DNA from: an uncultured Clostridia bacterium
GTDB lineage: Bacteria > Bacillota > Clostridia > Peptostreptococcales > Anaerovoracaceae
Assembly: GCA_945828095.1 (NCBI GenBank)
Contig: CALZOZ010000010.1
Location: 1-40,137 of the forward strand
Length of the DNA: 40,137 nt
Direction: 5' to 3'
Position numbers and translations under genes: made by a program. This document shows, piece by piece, positions 25,307-33,188 of this stretch (positions are counted from its first letter, which is position 1; the number at the start of each line of letters is the position of its first letter). The notes below the pieces were generated by a model that searched no databases, was not told where the DNA came from, and saw only the letters and a program-made list of their open reading frames with translations.

Positions 25307-27286
25307 TTACTCCTTGTAAACATAAACAACCGAATTCTTTTTAACCTTTGTCCCGGCCTTCGGATACTGATCCACAACGGTAAAGTTGTCGTCATCCCGT
25401 GCCGACTTAGGCCTGCTGTATTTAAGATCCTTTCCTCCGATTATACCGGCAGCTTCACTGAATTCCTTTCCTACAACATTTGGAACCACCGTGTAATTTC
25501 CTTCTATAGCCGCCTTTTCTTCATCGGTGTATTCAGGAGAAATGTTCATGTAACGCAATACATCCGACAGTATTGATTTTGCAATAGGTGCAGCTACAAT
25601 TGAACCGTAGTAGGACCCCTTTGGACTGTCCACAATGACCAGAATGGATACCTTAGGATCATCCATAGGCGCCATTCCTATAAATGAACTGTAATAATTA
25701 TCTCCGTACTTTCCGTTTTCAACCTTGTTGGCCGTACCTGTTTTACCGCCTATTCTGTAGCCGGTAATCTTGGCATTTCCTCCGCCGCCTTCGGAAACAA
25801 CGTATTCCATTATATCTCTCATTTCAGAAGCGGTCTTTGAGGAAAGCACCTTCCTCACAATAACCGGTTCATACTCCTCGACTACCTTGCCGTCGCTGTC
25901 TGTCAGTGCCTTGACATATCTCGGCTGCAGCAGCACGCCGTCGTTTCCTATTGCATTCACTGCAGTCAGAAGCTGTATCGGAGTCACTGAAATACCCTGA
26001 CCATACCCTATGGTAGCAAGTTCAACCGGTCCTACATTTTCAAGGCTCTGCACGATGGAACCTGCTTCACCGGGATAATCCACACCGGTTTTCTCTGTAA
26101 TTCCGTATAAATCCAGATATTTGTAGAAAGTAGTCTTTCCCATCTTGGTTGCAACCTTTGCCAGAACAGGGTTGCAGGAATTTCCTACGGCTTCTTTTAT
26201 TGTCTGGGTTCCATGGTTTCTGTTGCTCCAGCAGTGCAATGTTACACCTGCAATGGTTACATGGGAATTGCAGCTGAAGGTTTCCGTTGTTGTTATCGCC
26301 TTCTCCTCAATGGCTGATGATGCCGTTATAAGTTTAAAGGTGGAACCCGGTTCGTATGTATCGCTGACAATAGGATTTCTCCACATTTTTGACAATACCT
26401 CAGATTTATTTTTTGCCTTTTCGTATTCCTCGGCCATTTTTTCATCTGTAGGTACTGTAGCATTGTTAGGATCAAAGCCCGGTGTCACTGCACTTGCCAG
26501 AATATCACCTGTTTCAGGGTCCATAATCAGACACATGATACGTTTGGCCCCTGTCTTTTCCATTCCTTCGGCGATGGCCTTCTCTGCATAATGCTGAATT
26601 GCTTCATCCAAAGTGGAAACCACATTAAGTCCATCATGAGCTTCGTGGTATTCTTCCCTTCCCTCAACCAATTCATTTCCTGAAAGGTCATGGTTTCTTA
26701 CCCAGCGGCCGGAAACCCCGCTGAGGTACTCGTCATACTGCAGCTCAAGGCCTGTTCTGCCCTGGTTATCGTCGTTTACGCTCCCCAGCACGTGGGATGC
26801 AAAGCTTCCAAGAGGATAGTTTCTCTTCGTTGCTGCAGATATTTCAAGACCGCTGTATTTCAAAGCTCTTATCTTGTCAGCAGTTTCCTTATCCAGATAC
26901 TTCGCCAGAGCTACCATGTGCTGCTCTTTAGTCACACCGGTCTCTATCTTTTCCGGGTCTTTATCCACGATTTCGGCAATTTTAGCCGACATTTCTTTTA
27001 TCTCTGCTGTGGTTTTTTCCGATGTAAACTGGGCAGGCCACACCCACAATGTGTAGCAGGTTGTGCTTGTAGCAAGCTCTTTGCCGTTTCTGTCATAAAT
27101 CACTCCCCGCTTGGCCTCAATAGGCGTATCGGTAGTCTGCTGTAAAATGGCCTTTTCTGTATATTCTTCCGCATCTACTATCTGTATCCACGCAACTCGG
27201 AAAGTAAGTGCGATTAAAAGCATGGCAATAGCGAAAAACCCTATAGCTATTCTTCTTTTGTGTTTTAAAGTTACCGGTGCTTTCAT
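25307..27286 (-). CDS. Class B penicillin-binding transpeptidase with PASTA domain (FtsI/SpoVD type)
   Basis: A 659-residue protein with a short cytoplasmic basic N-terminus and one signal-anchor segment at about residues 10-30. A PBP dimerisation domain follows (EAKRGVIYDRNGKELA), then the transpeptidase. Active-site motifs are SXXK as S-TF-K in YEPGSTFKLI near residue 313, SXN as SCN in GNSCNPVL near 370, and KTG in GGKTGTANK near 513. A single PASTA domain occupies about residues 595-659. The septal FtsI/PBP2B and the sporulation-specific SpoVD have the same layout. In the dcw position it could serve both. It would cross-link strands polymerised by the SEDS protein encoded downstream. Confidence 0.94.
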   Translation of the reverse strand: MKAPVTLKHKRRIAIGFFAIAMLLIALTFRVAWIQIVDAEEYTEKAILQQTTDTPIEAKRGVIYDRNGKELATSTTCYTLWVWPAQFTSEKTTAEIKEMSAKIAEIVDKDPEKIETGVTKEQHMVALAKYLDKETADKIRALKYSGLEISAATKRNYPLGSFASHVLGSVNDDNQGRTGLELQYDEYLSGVSGRWVRNHDLSGNELVEGREEYHEAHDGLNVVSTLDEAIQHYAEKAIAEGMEKTGAKRIMCLIMDPETGDILASAVTPGFDPNNATVPTDEKMAEEYEKAKNKSEVLSKMWRNPIVSDTYEPGSTFKLITASSAIEEKAITTTETFSCNSHVTIAGVTLHCWSNRNHGTQTIKEAVGNSCNPVLAKVATKMGKTTFYKYLDLYGITEKTGVDYPGEAGSIVQSLENVGPVELATIGYGQGISVTPIQLLTAVNAIGNDGVLLQPRYVKALTDSDGKVVEEYEPVIVRKVLSSKTASEMRDIMEYVVSEGGGGNAKITGYRIGGKTGTANKVENGKYGDNYYSSFIGMAPMDDPKVSILVIVDSPKGSYYGSIVAAPIAKSILSDVLRYMNISPEYTDEEKAAIEGNYTVVPNVVGKEFSEAAGIIGGKDLKYSRPKSARDDDNFTVVDQYPKAGTKVKKNSVVYVYKE

Positions 27287-27337
27287 TCCGTTTCTTGCTC
27301 CTCTTTCCTTTCTGAATATTTCCCTTTACAAACAGAA

Positions 27338-27374
27338 AGCCAGACCACCAATGGCTGTATTAAGTTGTCTGGCT
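27338..27374 (-). terminator. Partial terminator or attenuator hairpin between ftsL and the PBP gene
   Basis: The arms AGCCAGAC (27338-27345) and GTCTGGCT (27367-27374) form a perfect 8-bp stem with a 21-nt loop. On the minus strand TTTCTGTTTG follows, a weak T-rich tail. It sits in the unusually long 128-nt gap after ftsL. It is probably a leaky terminator or an RNA processing/stability site rather than an operon end. Confidence 0.4.
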
Positions 27375-27414
27375 CGCTTGTATATGAAATTATTCTAAAT
27401 CTATTTATATTCCG

Positions 27415-27930
27415 TCAGGATTCTTTATATGCTTTTTCCTTTATAACGGCAGCGAGATCCTCTCTCACAGCCGCTCCCTCCTCAATGTAAATACACTGAT
27501 TGCTCTTCGGATACTTCATTCCCAGCTTGCTGATGGCATATTCTTCCACCGACTCTATTCCGTTGGAACTTTGAATCTTGATGTTCAGGGTATTTATCTC
27601 GTTTTCCAGAAGGCGTATTTCATTATTTGTTCTGTTAATGGAGTACTTTATTTCCGTGGCTTTGGCACTCATCCATACCGTACCTACCAAAAGCACTCCG
27701 GCAATTATGAGCATCAAAACAGAACGCAGTAAAACCGGCCGCGAAATAGGGCTTGCAGCTTTTTTCTCCGGCAAGAGCTCTATGTTTCCCGCTTTTCGAG
27801 AGTTTCTTCCATAAGCTCTGTCGCGGCTATCAGTTCCTGTTTTAGGGAGCTGCTGTGCAAAGTCTCTCGCATATGTACTTGGTGCAACGTAAGAATAGTC
27901 TGCTGTGTATGCTCTTTCTGCTGCTGTCAT
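27415..27930 (-). CDS. ftsL: FtsL-like cell division protein
   Basis: About 171 residues from the ATG at 27930, preceded by GAGGG at 6 nt. An in-frame GTG (27948) and ATG (27942) further upstream have poorer ribosome binding sites. A long, polar cytoplasmic N-terminus of about 70 residues is followed by one membrane segment (SVLMLIIAGVLLVGTVWM) and an extracellular leucine-zipper-like coil (EIKYSINRTNNEIRLLENEINTLN). The segment VEEYAISKLGMKYP is typical of FtsL/DivIC proteins. The position between rsmH and the PBP gene supports FtsL, which bridges FtsQ/DivIC to the septal synthase. Sequence identity in this family is always low. Confidence 0.8.
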   Translation of the reverse strand: MTAAERAYTADYSYVAPSTYARDFAQQLPKTGTDSRDRAYGRNSRKAGNIELLPEKKAASPISRPVLLRSVLMLIIAGVLLVGTVWMSAKATEIKYSINRTNNEIRLLENEINTLNIKIQSSNGIESVEEYAISKLGMKYPKSNQCIYIEEGAAVREDLAAVIKEKAYKES

Positions 27931-27974
27931 GTCGTCCCTCATTATCACTTTGCATTAACGGTCTATAGCTGCGG

Positions 27975-28910
27975 TTATATTTTCTCAGCCACCCGCAGCT
28001 TGGCACTTCTTGAACGAGGGTTTCTTTCGATCTCCTCCGCCGTCGGTGCTATTGGCTTGTTCGATTTCTTCTTTATGTCTCCAACCTTTCCGCACACGCA
28101 TACAGGAAACTCCTTAGGGCAGGTGCAAGGGTTGATTCTCTTGTTTATAATATCCTTTACGATGCGGTCCTCAAGGGAATGGAAGGTTATAATGCATAGT
28201 CTTCCTCCCGGTGACAGTACATCACAGAACTCGTCCACGGCCTTTTCCAGCTGGCCCAGCTCATCATTGACCTCTATTCTGATGGCCTGAAATGTTCTTT
28301 TAGCCGGGTGCGGGCCGTCCCGTCTTGCAGATGCCGGTATGGCCGCCTTGATAATGTCCACAAGCTGCCCTGTGGTTTCGATAGGCTTGTCCTTTCTCGC
28401 CTTAACGATAAAGTCCGCTATTCTGGAAGCCCACCTTTCCTCACCGTATTTAAAGATTATATTCTTAAGCTCATCTGCGTCATAGGTATTGACCACATCA
28501 TAAGCTGTGAAATCGTCATCCTGACTCATTCTCATATCAAGAGGCGCTTCCTGCATATAGGAAAAACCCCTATCAGGGTTGTCCAGCTGGAAAGACGAAA
28601 CACCCAAATCCAGCAGAGCTCCGTCTATACTGTCGATTTCAAGATCTGCCAGCACATCCTTAATGTCAGAATAATTGCTCTGAACGAATACCTTTTGGCA
28701 AGGATAAGCTTCAAGCCTTTTCTCTGCAGCGTTCAGGGCATCTCTGTCACGGTCTATTCCTATGAGCATACCCTTTTCTCCCAGCCTTTTGCAGATTCCT
28801 TCAGAGTGACCGCCTCCGCCGAGAGTTCCGTCTACATATATTCCATCGGGTCTGATATCGAGACCCTCCATACATTCCTCAAAAAGCACAGATGTATGTT
28901 TGAATTCCAT
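27975..28910 (-). CDS. rsmH: 16S rRNA (cytosine1402-N4)-methyltransferase
   Basis: At 311 residues this is a standard RsmH (MraW), which methylates N4 of C1402 in 16S rRNA with SAM. Motifs are [13 protein letters not shown], the SAM-binding [37 protein letters not shown], and [18 protein letters not shown] near the C-terminus, ending in the usual basic [14 protein letters not shown]. It follows mraZ by 14 nt. Confidence 0.97.
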   Translation of the reverse strand: MEFKHTSVLFEECMEGLDIRPDGIYVDGTLGGGGHSEGICKRLGEKGMLIGIDRDRDALNAAEKRLEAYPCQKVFVQSNYSDIKDVLADLEIDSIDGALLDLGVSSFQLDNPDRGFSYMQEAPLDMRMSQDDDFTAYDVVNTYDADELKNIIFKYGEERWASRIADFIVKARKDKPIETTGQLVDIIKAAIPASARRDGPHPAKRTFQAIRIEVNDELGQLEKAVDEFCDVLSPGGRLCIITFHSLEDRIVKDIINKRINPCTCPKEFPVCVCGKVGDIKKKSNKPIAPTAEEIERNPRSRSAKLRVAEKI

Positions 28911-28924
28911 TCATTCCACCCGCC

Positions 28925-29356
28925 TTAGAAGTTATATTCTGCCAATGCTTTGGCAAAGTCCTCGTTTTCCATCTTGCTGTCGTTATCCGGTGCATCCCAG
29001 ACATCCCTGCTCCACACCTCGATTTTAGACATGGCCCCCATGGTCACAAGTTCCTTCTCGATTCCGGCGTATGCCTTAAGTTCCTGCGGGATAATGATTC
29101 TGCCCTGCCTGTCAAATTCACATTCGGCGGCGTTAGCGCAAAAGTGTCTGATGAAAGCTCTTACCTTAGGGTCCGACTCCGGAAGCTGAGCTATTTTTTC
29201 CATCTGTTTTTCCCAGTCATCGGTGGTGTAGATATACAGGCATCTATCCAGACCTTTGGTCAGAATGCACCTGGTGCCCAGACCTGCTCTCAGCTTGGAA
29301 GGCACGATCATCCTGTTTTTTTCGTCTATGGAATTGTAGGATGTACCCATGAACAT
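28925..29356 (-). CDS. mraZ: Transcriptional regulator MraZ
   Basis: About 143 residues from the ATG at 29356, which follows AGGAGG at 8 nt and gives the canonical MFMGTSYNSIDEKNRMIVPSK start. The longer frame to 29392 adds residues not seen in the family. Two SpoVT/AbrB-like domains are present: the DEKNRMIVP segment and the second EFDRQGRIIIP segment. MraZ is a ring-forming DNA-binding protein that controls its own dcw operon. A three-box operator lies in its promoter. Confidence 0.96.
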   Translation of the reverse strand: MFMGTSYNSIDEKNRMIVPSKLRAGLGTRCILTKGLDRCLYIYTTDDWEKQMEKIAQLPESDPKVRAFIRHFCANAAECEFDRQGRIIIPQELKAYAGIEKELVTMGAMSKIEVWSRDVWDAPDNDSKMENEDFAKALAEYNF

Positions 29357-29401
29357 AGAGCATGCCTCCTGTAAAAAATGCCAACTCCCCAATGTAAGTT
29401 T

Positions 29402-29431
29402 ATTATACTACCACTATACACCACTTTTAAA
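29402..29431 (-). promoter_or_regulatory. mraZ/dcw operon sigma-A promoter
   Basis: On the minus strand a perfect TATAAT (29407-29402) lies 18 bp from TTTAAA (29431-29426, 4 of 6 matches to TTGACA), about 45 nt upstream of the mraZ ATG. The spacer is completely filled by MraZ boxes. Confidence 0.75.
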
Positions 29432-29437
29432 CACTTT
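29408..29437 (-). promoter_or_regulatory. MraZ operator, three 10-bp boxes
   Basis: On the minus strand three adjacent decamers read AAAGTGTTTA, AAAGTGGTGT and ATAGTGGTAG. Known MraZ operators are tandem repeats of an AAAGTG-type core at 10-bp spacing, so the match is good. The array covers the -35 box and the spacer, which fits autorepression. Two further AGTGGG motifs, 21 bp apart, lie upstream at 29477-29472 and 29498-29493. A perfect palindrome GGTAATTACC (29485-29494) lies between them and the divergent gene. Confidence 0.82.
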
Positions 29438-29525
29438 TCAATATTTTTTTGAGGTAATATAGAAAAAATCCCCCACTAAAATATGGTAATTACCCACTGA
29501 TTTATACTCATCTTCGCATACCTTT

Positions 29526-29554
29526 CACCAGGCGTACCCCATGAGCATATAATG
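29526..29554 (+). promoter_or_regulatory. Possible mother-cell sigma-K-like promoter of the Cys/Asp-rich gene
   Basis: CACC (29526-29529) and CATATAATG (29546-29554) are separated by 16 bp. This resembles the sigma-K pattern mACm, 16-17 bp, CATAnnnTA, with one mismatch at the last base. The same bases include TATAAT (29548-29553), so an ordinary sigma-A promoter with a poor TTCACC -35 is the alternative. The start codon is about 38 nt downstream. Confidence 0.38.
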
Positions 29555-29591
29555 ACAGTACCTATATTTATGAAATGAGGTAAGAAAGAAA

Positions 29592-30698
29592 ATGAATTTT
29601 ATGGGAAATACCTCCAATTGTACAAAAGAAAACCTTGTATTTTTAAGCAAGGTTTTTTTCGATGAGACCAGTTCATCCTGCCCTGTGATTGTGCGGCTGA
29701 ACACCAACACATCAGGATTTACTCAGCAGCTGATCATTGGTGACAGGGAAATAGACTGTGACTGTGATTGTGATTGCGGCTGCGGCTGCAGAAGAGACAG
29801 GGACTGTGATTTCAATCTCTGCAATGCAAAATTTACCGTTACCAATTCTTGTGTAACCATCACTTCAGCCGTTCAGGCAGAAAACTCTACCTTCTCCGCC
29901 GATGATGTAACCGTTGACGGATTTCCTGTTACAGACTTAGATTTCCAGAACGGCAGATATTTTGCTGATCTTTCCGGAATCATGGCTGATATAACCAGAT
30001 GCCCGTGCACCCCTAGATGTACACACATCTGCGACGATCACTGCGACTGTCACAGAGATTGCCAAAAGGATTGTGACTGCGACTGTGACAGAGATGATCA
30101 CTTCTTCTTGGCAGAGGTTCCCGGACCATGGGAGCTGCTTTTTACAATAGTTTTGGAAGGCTTCGTGTCAAACGGAAGCTGCACCAGAGACTTCAGACTC
30201 TGCATCAAGACAAGAAACGATTCAACAGGCAGATGTCCTGTGACAGTCAGAGCATCCAACAACTTCGGCGTGAAGTGTGTTGAAATTCCTTGCCAGAGTC
30301 AGGGAATTGCCCCTGCGCTCAGATTCAACTTTGAGGGCTGCGCAATGCTTCTTAACCCGGTAATTACCGTAAATCCTGCTCGTCAGGAAGACTGTCCTTC
30401 CAGAGATGTGACAGTTCGCGGCAATCTGGTATTCACCCCGAGAATCAATCTTCAGGTTGTAAGACCTTCATTGTTTGCAATCAATGCCGAAGAGGTTGAT
30501 GTATGCTGTGACAATCTTGGCCAGTGCGACCCATGTGCACCTAAATCTCATAGGGACTGCGACAGAGACAGAGACAGAGACAGAGATAGAGGCAGAGACA
30601 GAGACTGCGACAGAGACGATGACAGGCGCGATGAAAGACGTGAAAGAACGCAGAGCCCTGCTTGCCAATGCTGCGGAACCAACGGATTTAGATTCTAA
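29592..30698 (+). CDS. Cys/Asp-rich repeat protein, possible spore coat or surface protein
   Basis: A 368-residue protein I do not recognise as a named family. By my count it has 37 cysteines (about 10 percent). Three low-complexity clusters interrupt ordinary beta-rich sequence. One of alternating Cys-Asp and Cys-Gly lies near residues 54-72 (DCDCDCDCGCGC). A second lies near 140-170 (HCDCHRDCQKDCDCDCD). A third is Asp-Arg rich, near 322-355 (CDRDRDRDRDRGRDRDC). It ends with a CQCC cluster. There is no signal peptide or membrane segment. Such composition suggests metal binding or disulfide cross-linking, as in spore coat proteins; this is inference. The start has GAGGT upstream. It is divergent from mraZ. 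Confidence 0.75.
   Translation: MNFMGNTSNCTKENLVFLSKVFFDETSSSCPVIVRLNTNTSGFTQQLIIGDREIDCDCDCDCGCGCRRDRDCDFNLCNAKFTVTNSCVTITSAVQAENSTFSADDVTVDGFPVTDLDFQNGRYFADLSGIMADITRCPCTPRCTHICDDHCDCHRDCQKDCDCDCDRDDHFFLAEVPGPWELLFTIVLEGFVSNGSCTRDFRLCIKTRNDSTGRCPVTVRASNNFGVKCVEIPCQSQGIAPALRFNFEGCAMLLNPVITVNPARQEDCPSRDVTVRGNLVFTPRINLQVVRPSLFAINAEEVDVCCDNLGQCDPCAPKSHRDCDRDRDRDRDRGRDRDCDRDDDRRDERRERTQSPACQCCGTNGFRF
29629..29659 (+). terminator. Terminator-like hairpin inside the 5' end of the Cys/Asp-rich gene
   Basis: AAAACCTTG (29629-29637) pairs perfectly with CAAGGTTTT (29648-29656) across a 10-nt loop and runs into a stretch of seven T residues ending at 29659. It falls at about codons 13-23. It has the form of an intrinsic terminator reading on the plus strand and could attenuate the gene or be masked by translating ribosomes. 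Confidence 0.5.
30561..30617. repeat. GACAGA hexanucleotide tandem repeat
   Basis: An imperfect run of the hexamer GACAGA encodes the Asp-Arg dipeptide tract of the Cys/Asp-rich protein. Because the unit is six bases, slippage would add or remove DR pairs without shifting the frame. Confidence 0.7.
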
Positions 30699-30732
30699 AC
30701 CACTTTTCTTTGTTTTCCTATATATTTGGGAT

Positions 30733-30759
30733 AAACAAAAACCCCGCATTCAAGCGGGG
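30733..30759 (-). terminator. Intrinsic terminator of the small membrane-protein gene
   Basis: CCCCGC (30742-30747) and GCGGGG (30754-30759) form a 6-bp GC stem with a 6-nt loop. On the minus strand TTTTTGTTTA follows, while the plus strand has no T-run after it. It lies 36 nt beyond the stop of the minus-strand gene and shows that this gene is a separate transcription unit. Confidence 0.85.
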
Positions 30760-30794
30760 CTACATACCAGTCTTATGTATTACGGTTTTCGTAA

Positions 30795-31022
30795 TCAGTA
30801 CTTATTCTTTTTTCCTATACTGTTCTTATATTTATTTTTGCGGTGGCTAAAAATAGTATCTTTACGAGGATTCGCCTTCTTGATGACCTTTTTCACAAGC
30901 TTGACAAGTCCCAAAACTATCAGCGCTGCCAGCACCAGCAAAATAAACGCCGCCACAATTTCATATATATTCCATATTCCGTCAAAATCAATCAATAGCC
31001 TGTCCTTCAAAAAATCCCTCAT
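30795..31022 (-). CDS. Small single-pass membrane protein, unknown function
   Basis: A 75-residue protein from the ATG at 31022, preceded by AAGGG. An in-frame TTG at 31052 is less likely. The N-terminus (MRDFLKDRLLIDFDGIWNIYE) is followed by one strongly hydrophobic segment at about residues 22-46 (IVAAFILLVLAALIVLGLV). The C-terminal tail of about 30 residues is very basic (KKVIKKANPRKD, KNKYKNSIGKKNKY), so an N-out/C-in topology is likely. No family was recognised. The frame is supported by its own consensus promoter (31099-31128) and terminator (30733-30759), rare for a chance ORF. The surrounding genes are on the other strand. Confidence 0.78.
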   Translation of the reverse strand: MRDFLKDRLLIDFDGIWNIYEIVAAFILLVLAALIVLGLVKLVKKVIKKANPRKDTIFSHRKNKYKNSIGKKNKY

Positions 31023-31098
31023 CGTTCTACCCTTTTTCCCTTCAATAAACAATTGTCCCTGGATTTCCGGTTAAGATATGATTTCAGTTTGCGGGACT

Positions 31099-31128
31099 AT
31101 TATACAACAAAGTTTTATCCTCTGTCAA
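31099..31128 (-). promoter_or_regulatory. Sigma-A promoter of the small membrane-protein gene
   Basis: On the minus strand a perfect TTGACA (31128-31123) and a perfect TATAAT (31104-31099) are 18 bp apart, about 75 nt before the ATG at 31022. This leaves a leader of about 70 nt with no obvious structure. Confidence 0.8.
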
Positions 31129-31274
31129 TTTGCAGCAGGTGGAAATTTTGATTTTTAAAAATGACAAGAGAATTAACAATAAATGCACAGTATATTATTT
31201 TAGGGCTAAAAAATAATATTTTTAGGACATCAGCCTTTATATGACATACAAATGATACAGAAACGGAGGCAAAT

Positions 31275-32390
31275 ATGCTTAGATTTTTTTACTGCACTAG
31301 AAACATAGCAGGATTAATACTGGTCATCAGTCCGCTGGCCGGATTTTTATATATAGATTTTAATTTCACCCTTTCCATGATATTCTTATGTTCCCTGGCA
31401 GCCGGCATACCTTTAGGTTCTGCCTGCTACAATTTTCTCAATTTCAAGCTCTGGACCAGCCTTGCATGCATTGCGGCCTGCCTGGGTGCATTTCTCCTGC
31501 ACACAGACTTATCAGAAACCGGAATCGGAGCTTCTGCTGCATTTGGGATGGCTTTTTTAGGTCTTTATGCAGGAGGACTGGCTGCTGTAGTTCCGGCAAA
31601 TCTTCTTGTCAGCTGGTTTCGTGCCAGCAAAACCATTTTGACCGGCACGGTTTTCAGCGTCTCTATCCTGCTGGGAATCCCTTGGGCTGCCCTCATGGAA
31701 AGGTATACTTACCCTATGCTTCTGATCAGTCTCGCTTTGATGCTGACAGGAACCCTGTTTTTTCTCCAGCAGCCTCCAATGTTTCTCAGTGCACCTGTTT
31801 TATGCGAAGACATAAGGTTTAAGGCAGGAAGAAGATCTATGGTAATAAAACTTTTTGTTTTCATAATGGCTGTAAGTTTTGCCGGGGGTCTTCCAATTTT
31901 CAATCCTGAAGAGCCTTATCCCTTTGACTTTTTTATTTCCCCAACAGGCCTATTTATACTTGGTCTTGTGGCAGGGCCCTTTATCGCCGGGCTGCTTTCA
32001 GAATTCAAAGGAGTTTACAGCGGATGTATATTCATTATCTTTCTGGCAGAACTATCGGTTTTTTCCTTTGGTGAAGGACAAATGGTGTTTCAGCTATATA
32101 TAAATGCCTTTTCACGAGGAATGTTTCTTTCATCCATGACAGTAGTTATTCCAATTACCATATATTACACCTATGGACCCGGCGGCTATAACAGCTGCCT
32201 AGGCAAGGTATATTCCGCCTTTCCACTGGGGCTTGCCTTGGCAGGAGCTATATCCGGTTACACTTCTGTTTTTGCCGGCACACATACTATCTCATCCCAA
32301 ACAGCATCAATATTTCTGATGTTATTGCTCATAGCATGTTTTTTCACTATTTTTTCAACATGGAAACACAGATTCATCCTTTTAAAATAG
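31275..32390 (+). CDS. MFS-like multi-pass membrane protein
   Basis: A 371-residue, very hydrophobic protein with about 11-12 membrane segments in two halves, split by a short polar loop near residues 178-190 (CEDIRFKAGRRSM). This fits the major facilitator fold, although classical MFS loop motifs are weak, and it is somewhat shorter than the usual 400 residues. The substrate cannot be inferred. The start follows GGAGG at 7 nt. It ends 76 nt before the ABC ATPase gene, whose own promoter overlaps its 3' end. An imperfect palindrome of AT-rich arms (about 31193-31218) upstream could be an operator. Confidence 0.72.
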   Translation: MLRFFYCTRNIAGLILVISPLAGFLYIDFNFTLSMIFLCSLAAGIPLGSACYNFLNFKLWTSLACIAACLGAFLLHTDLSETGIGASAAFGMAFLGLYAGGLAAVVPANLLVSWFRASKTILTGTVFSVSILLGIPWAALMERYTYPMLLISLALMLTGTLFFLQQPPMFLSAPVLCEDIRFKAGRRSMVIKLFVFIMAVSFAGGLPIFNPEEPYPFDFFISPTGLFILGLVAGPFIAGLLSEFKGVYSGCIFIIFLAELSVFSFGEGQMVFQLYINAFSRGMFLSSMTVVIPITIYYTYGPGGYNSCLGKVYSAFPLGLALAGAISGYTSVFAGTHTISSQTASIFLMLLLIACFFTIFSTWKHRFILLK

Positions 32391-32408
32391 AACAAAATAT
32401 GGTATAAT
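32380..32408 (+). promoter_or_regulatory. Promoter of the ABC transporter genes
   Basis: A perfect TATAAT (32403-32408) with an upstream TGG (extended -10) is about 17 bp from TTTTAA/TTTAAA at 32380-32386. It lies about 58 nt before the ATPase start and overlaps the end of the MFS-like gene. Confidence 0.6.
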
Positions 32409-32466
32409 TTTTATTCATAAAATCCCGCGATATAGAAATTTCAAACTGTGCTTATGGAGGAAAAAA

Positions 32467-33171
32467 ATGAGTGCTTTTGTTAAATTTGACCACGTAAAAA
32501 AGGTATATCAGATGGGAGAGGTCTCTATAGAAGCTCTCCGTGATGCTTCCTTTGAAATAGAAAAAGGCGAAATCTGTGTTATTGTCGGCCCGTCCGGTGC
32601 AGGCAAAACCACGCTGCTTAATATTCTCGGCGGTATGGATGCACTGACTGAAGGACGTGTTTATCTGGATGGAAGCGAAATTTCCGGCTATTCGTCCAGA
32701 CAGCTCACTACATACAGACGTCATGAAATAGGCTTTGTGTTCCAATTTTACAACCTGGTTCAGAACCTGACGGCACTGGAAAATGTGTCACTTGCCACTC
32801 AGATCTGCAAGGATCCAATGGATTCCGCAGAAGCTCTTATCAAAGTGGGCCTTGCTGACAGACTGGATAACTTCCCTGCTCAGCTCTCCGGCGGAGAACA
32901 ACAGCGAGTTGCAATTGCAAGGGCTTTGGCCAAGAACCCAAAGCTTCTCCTCTGCGACGAGCCTACAGGAGCTCTGGACTACAATACGGGCAAAGCAATC
33001 CTTAAACTCCTTCAGGATACTGCTCATGAAACGGGCATGACCGTAGTTATCATCACACACAACCAGGCCATCACGCCTATGGCGGACCGTATTATTCATG
33101 TAAAGAACGGCACAGTTTCTTCTGTGGAAATCAACCAGAACAAGACTCCGGTTGAAAATATTGAGTGGTAG
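32467..33171 (+). CDS. ABC transporter ATP-binding protein (MacB/LolD type)
   Basis: A 234-residue ATPase subunit. Walker A is GPSGAGKTT at residues 41-49. The Q-loop is near [18 protein letters not shown]. The ABC signature is [15 protein letters not shown], Walker B is [13 protein letters not shown], and the switch histidine is in [10 protein letters not shown]. The sequence type matches ATPases that partner FtsX-like permeases (mechanotransmission ABC systems, e.g. peptide or lipid handling) rather than solute importers. The start has GGAGG at 7-8 nt. The permease gene begins 17 nt after its stop, so the two form one operon. Confidence 0.95.
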   Translation: MSAFVKFDHVKKVYQMGEVSIEALRDASFEIEKGEICVIVGPSGAGKTTLLNILGGMDALTEGRVYLDGSEISGYSSRQLTTYRRHEIGFVFQFYNLVQNLTALENVSLATQICKDPMDSAEALIKVGLADRLDNFPAQLSGGEQQRVAIARALAKNPKLLLCDEPTGALDYNTGKAILKLLQDTAHETGMTVVIITHNQAITPMADRIIHVKNGTVSSVEINQNKTPVENIEW

Positions 33172-33188
33172 AAAGGCTGGCCTGAATT

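Noticed and set aside
30475..31074. 199-codon plus-strand ORF overlapping the end of the Cys/Asp-rich gene
   Set aside because: It has a repetitive TETE-type shadow of the GACAGA tract, overlaps two better-supported genes and a terminator, and has no ribosome binding site.
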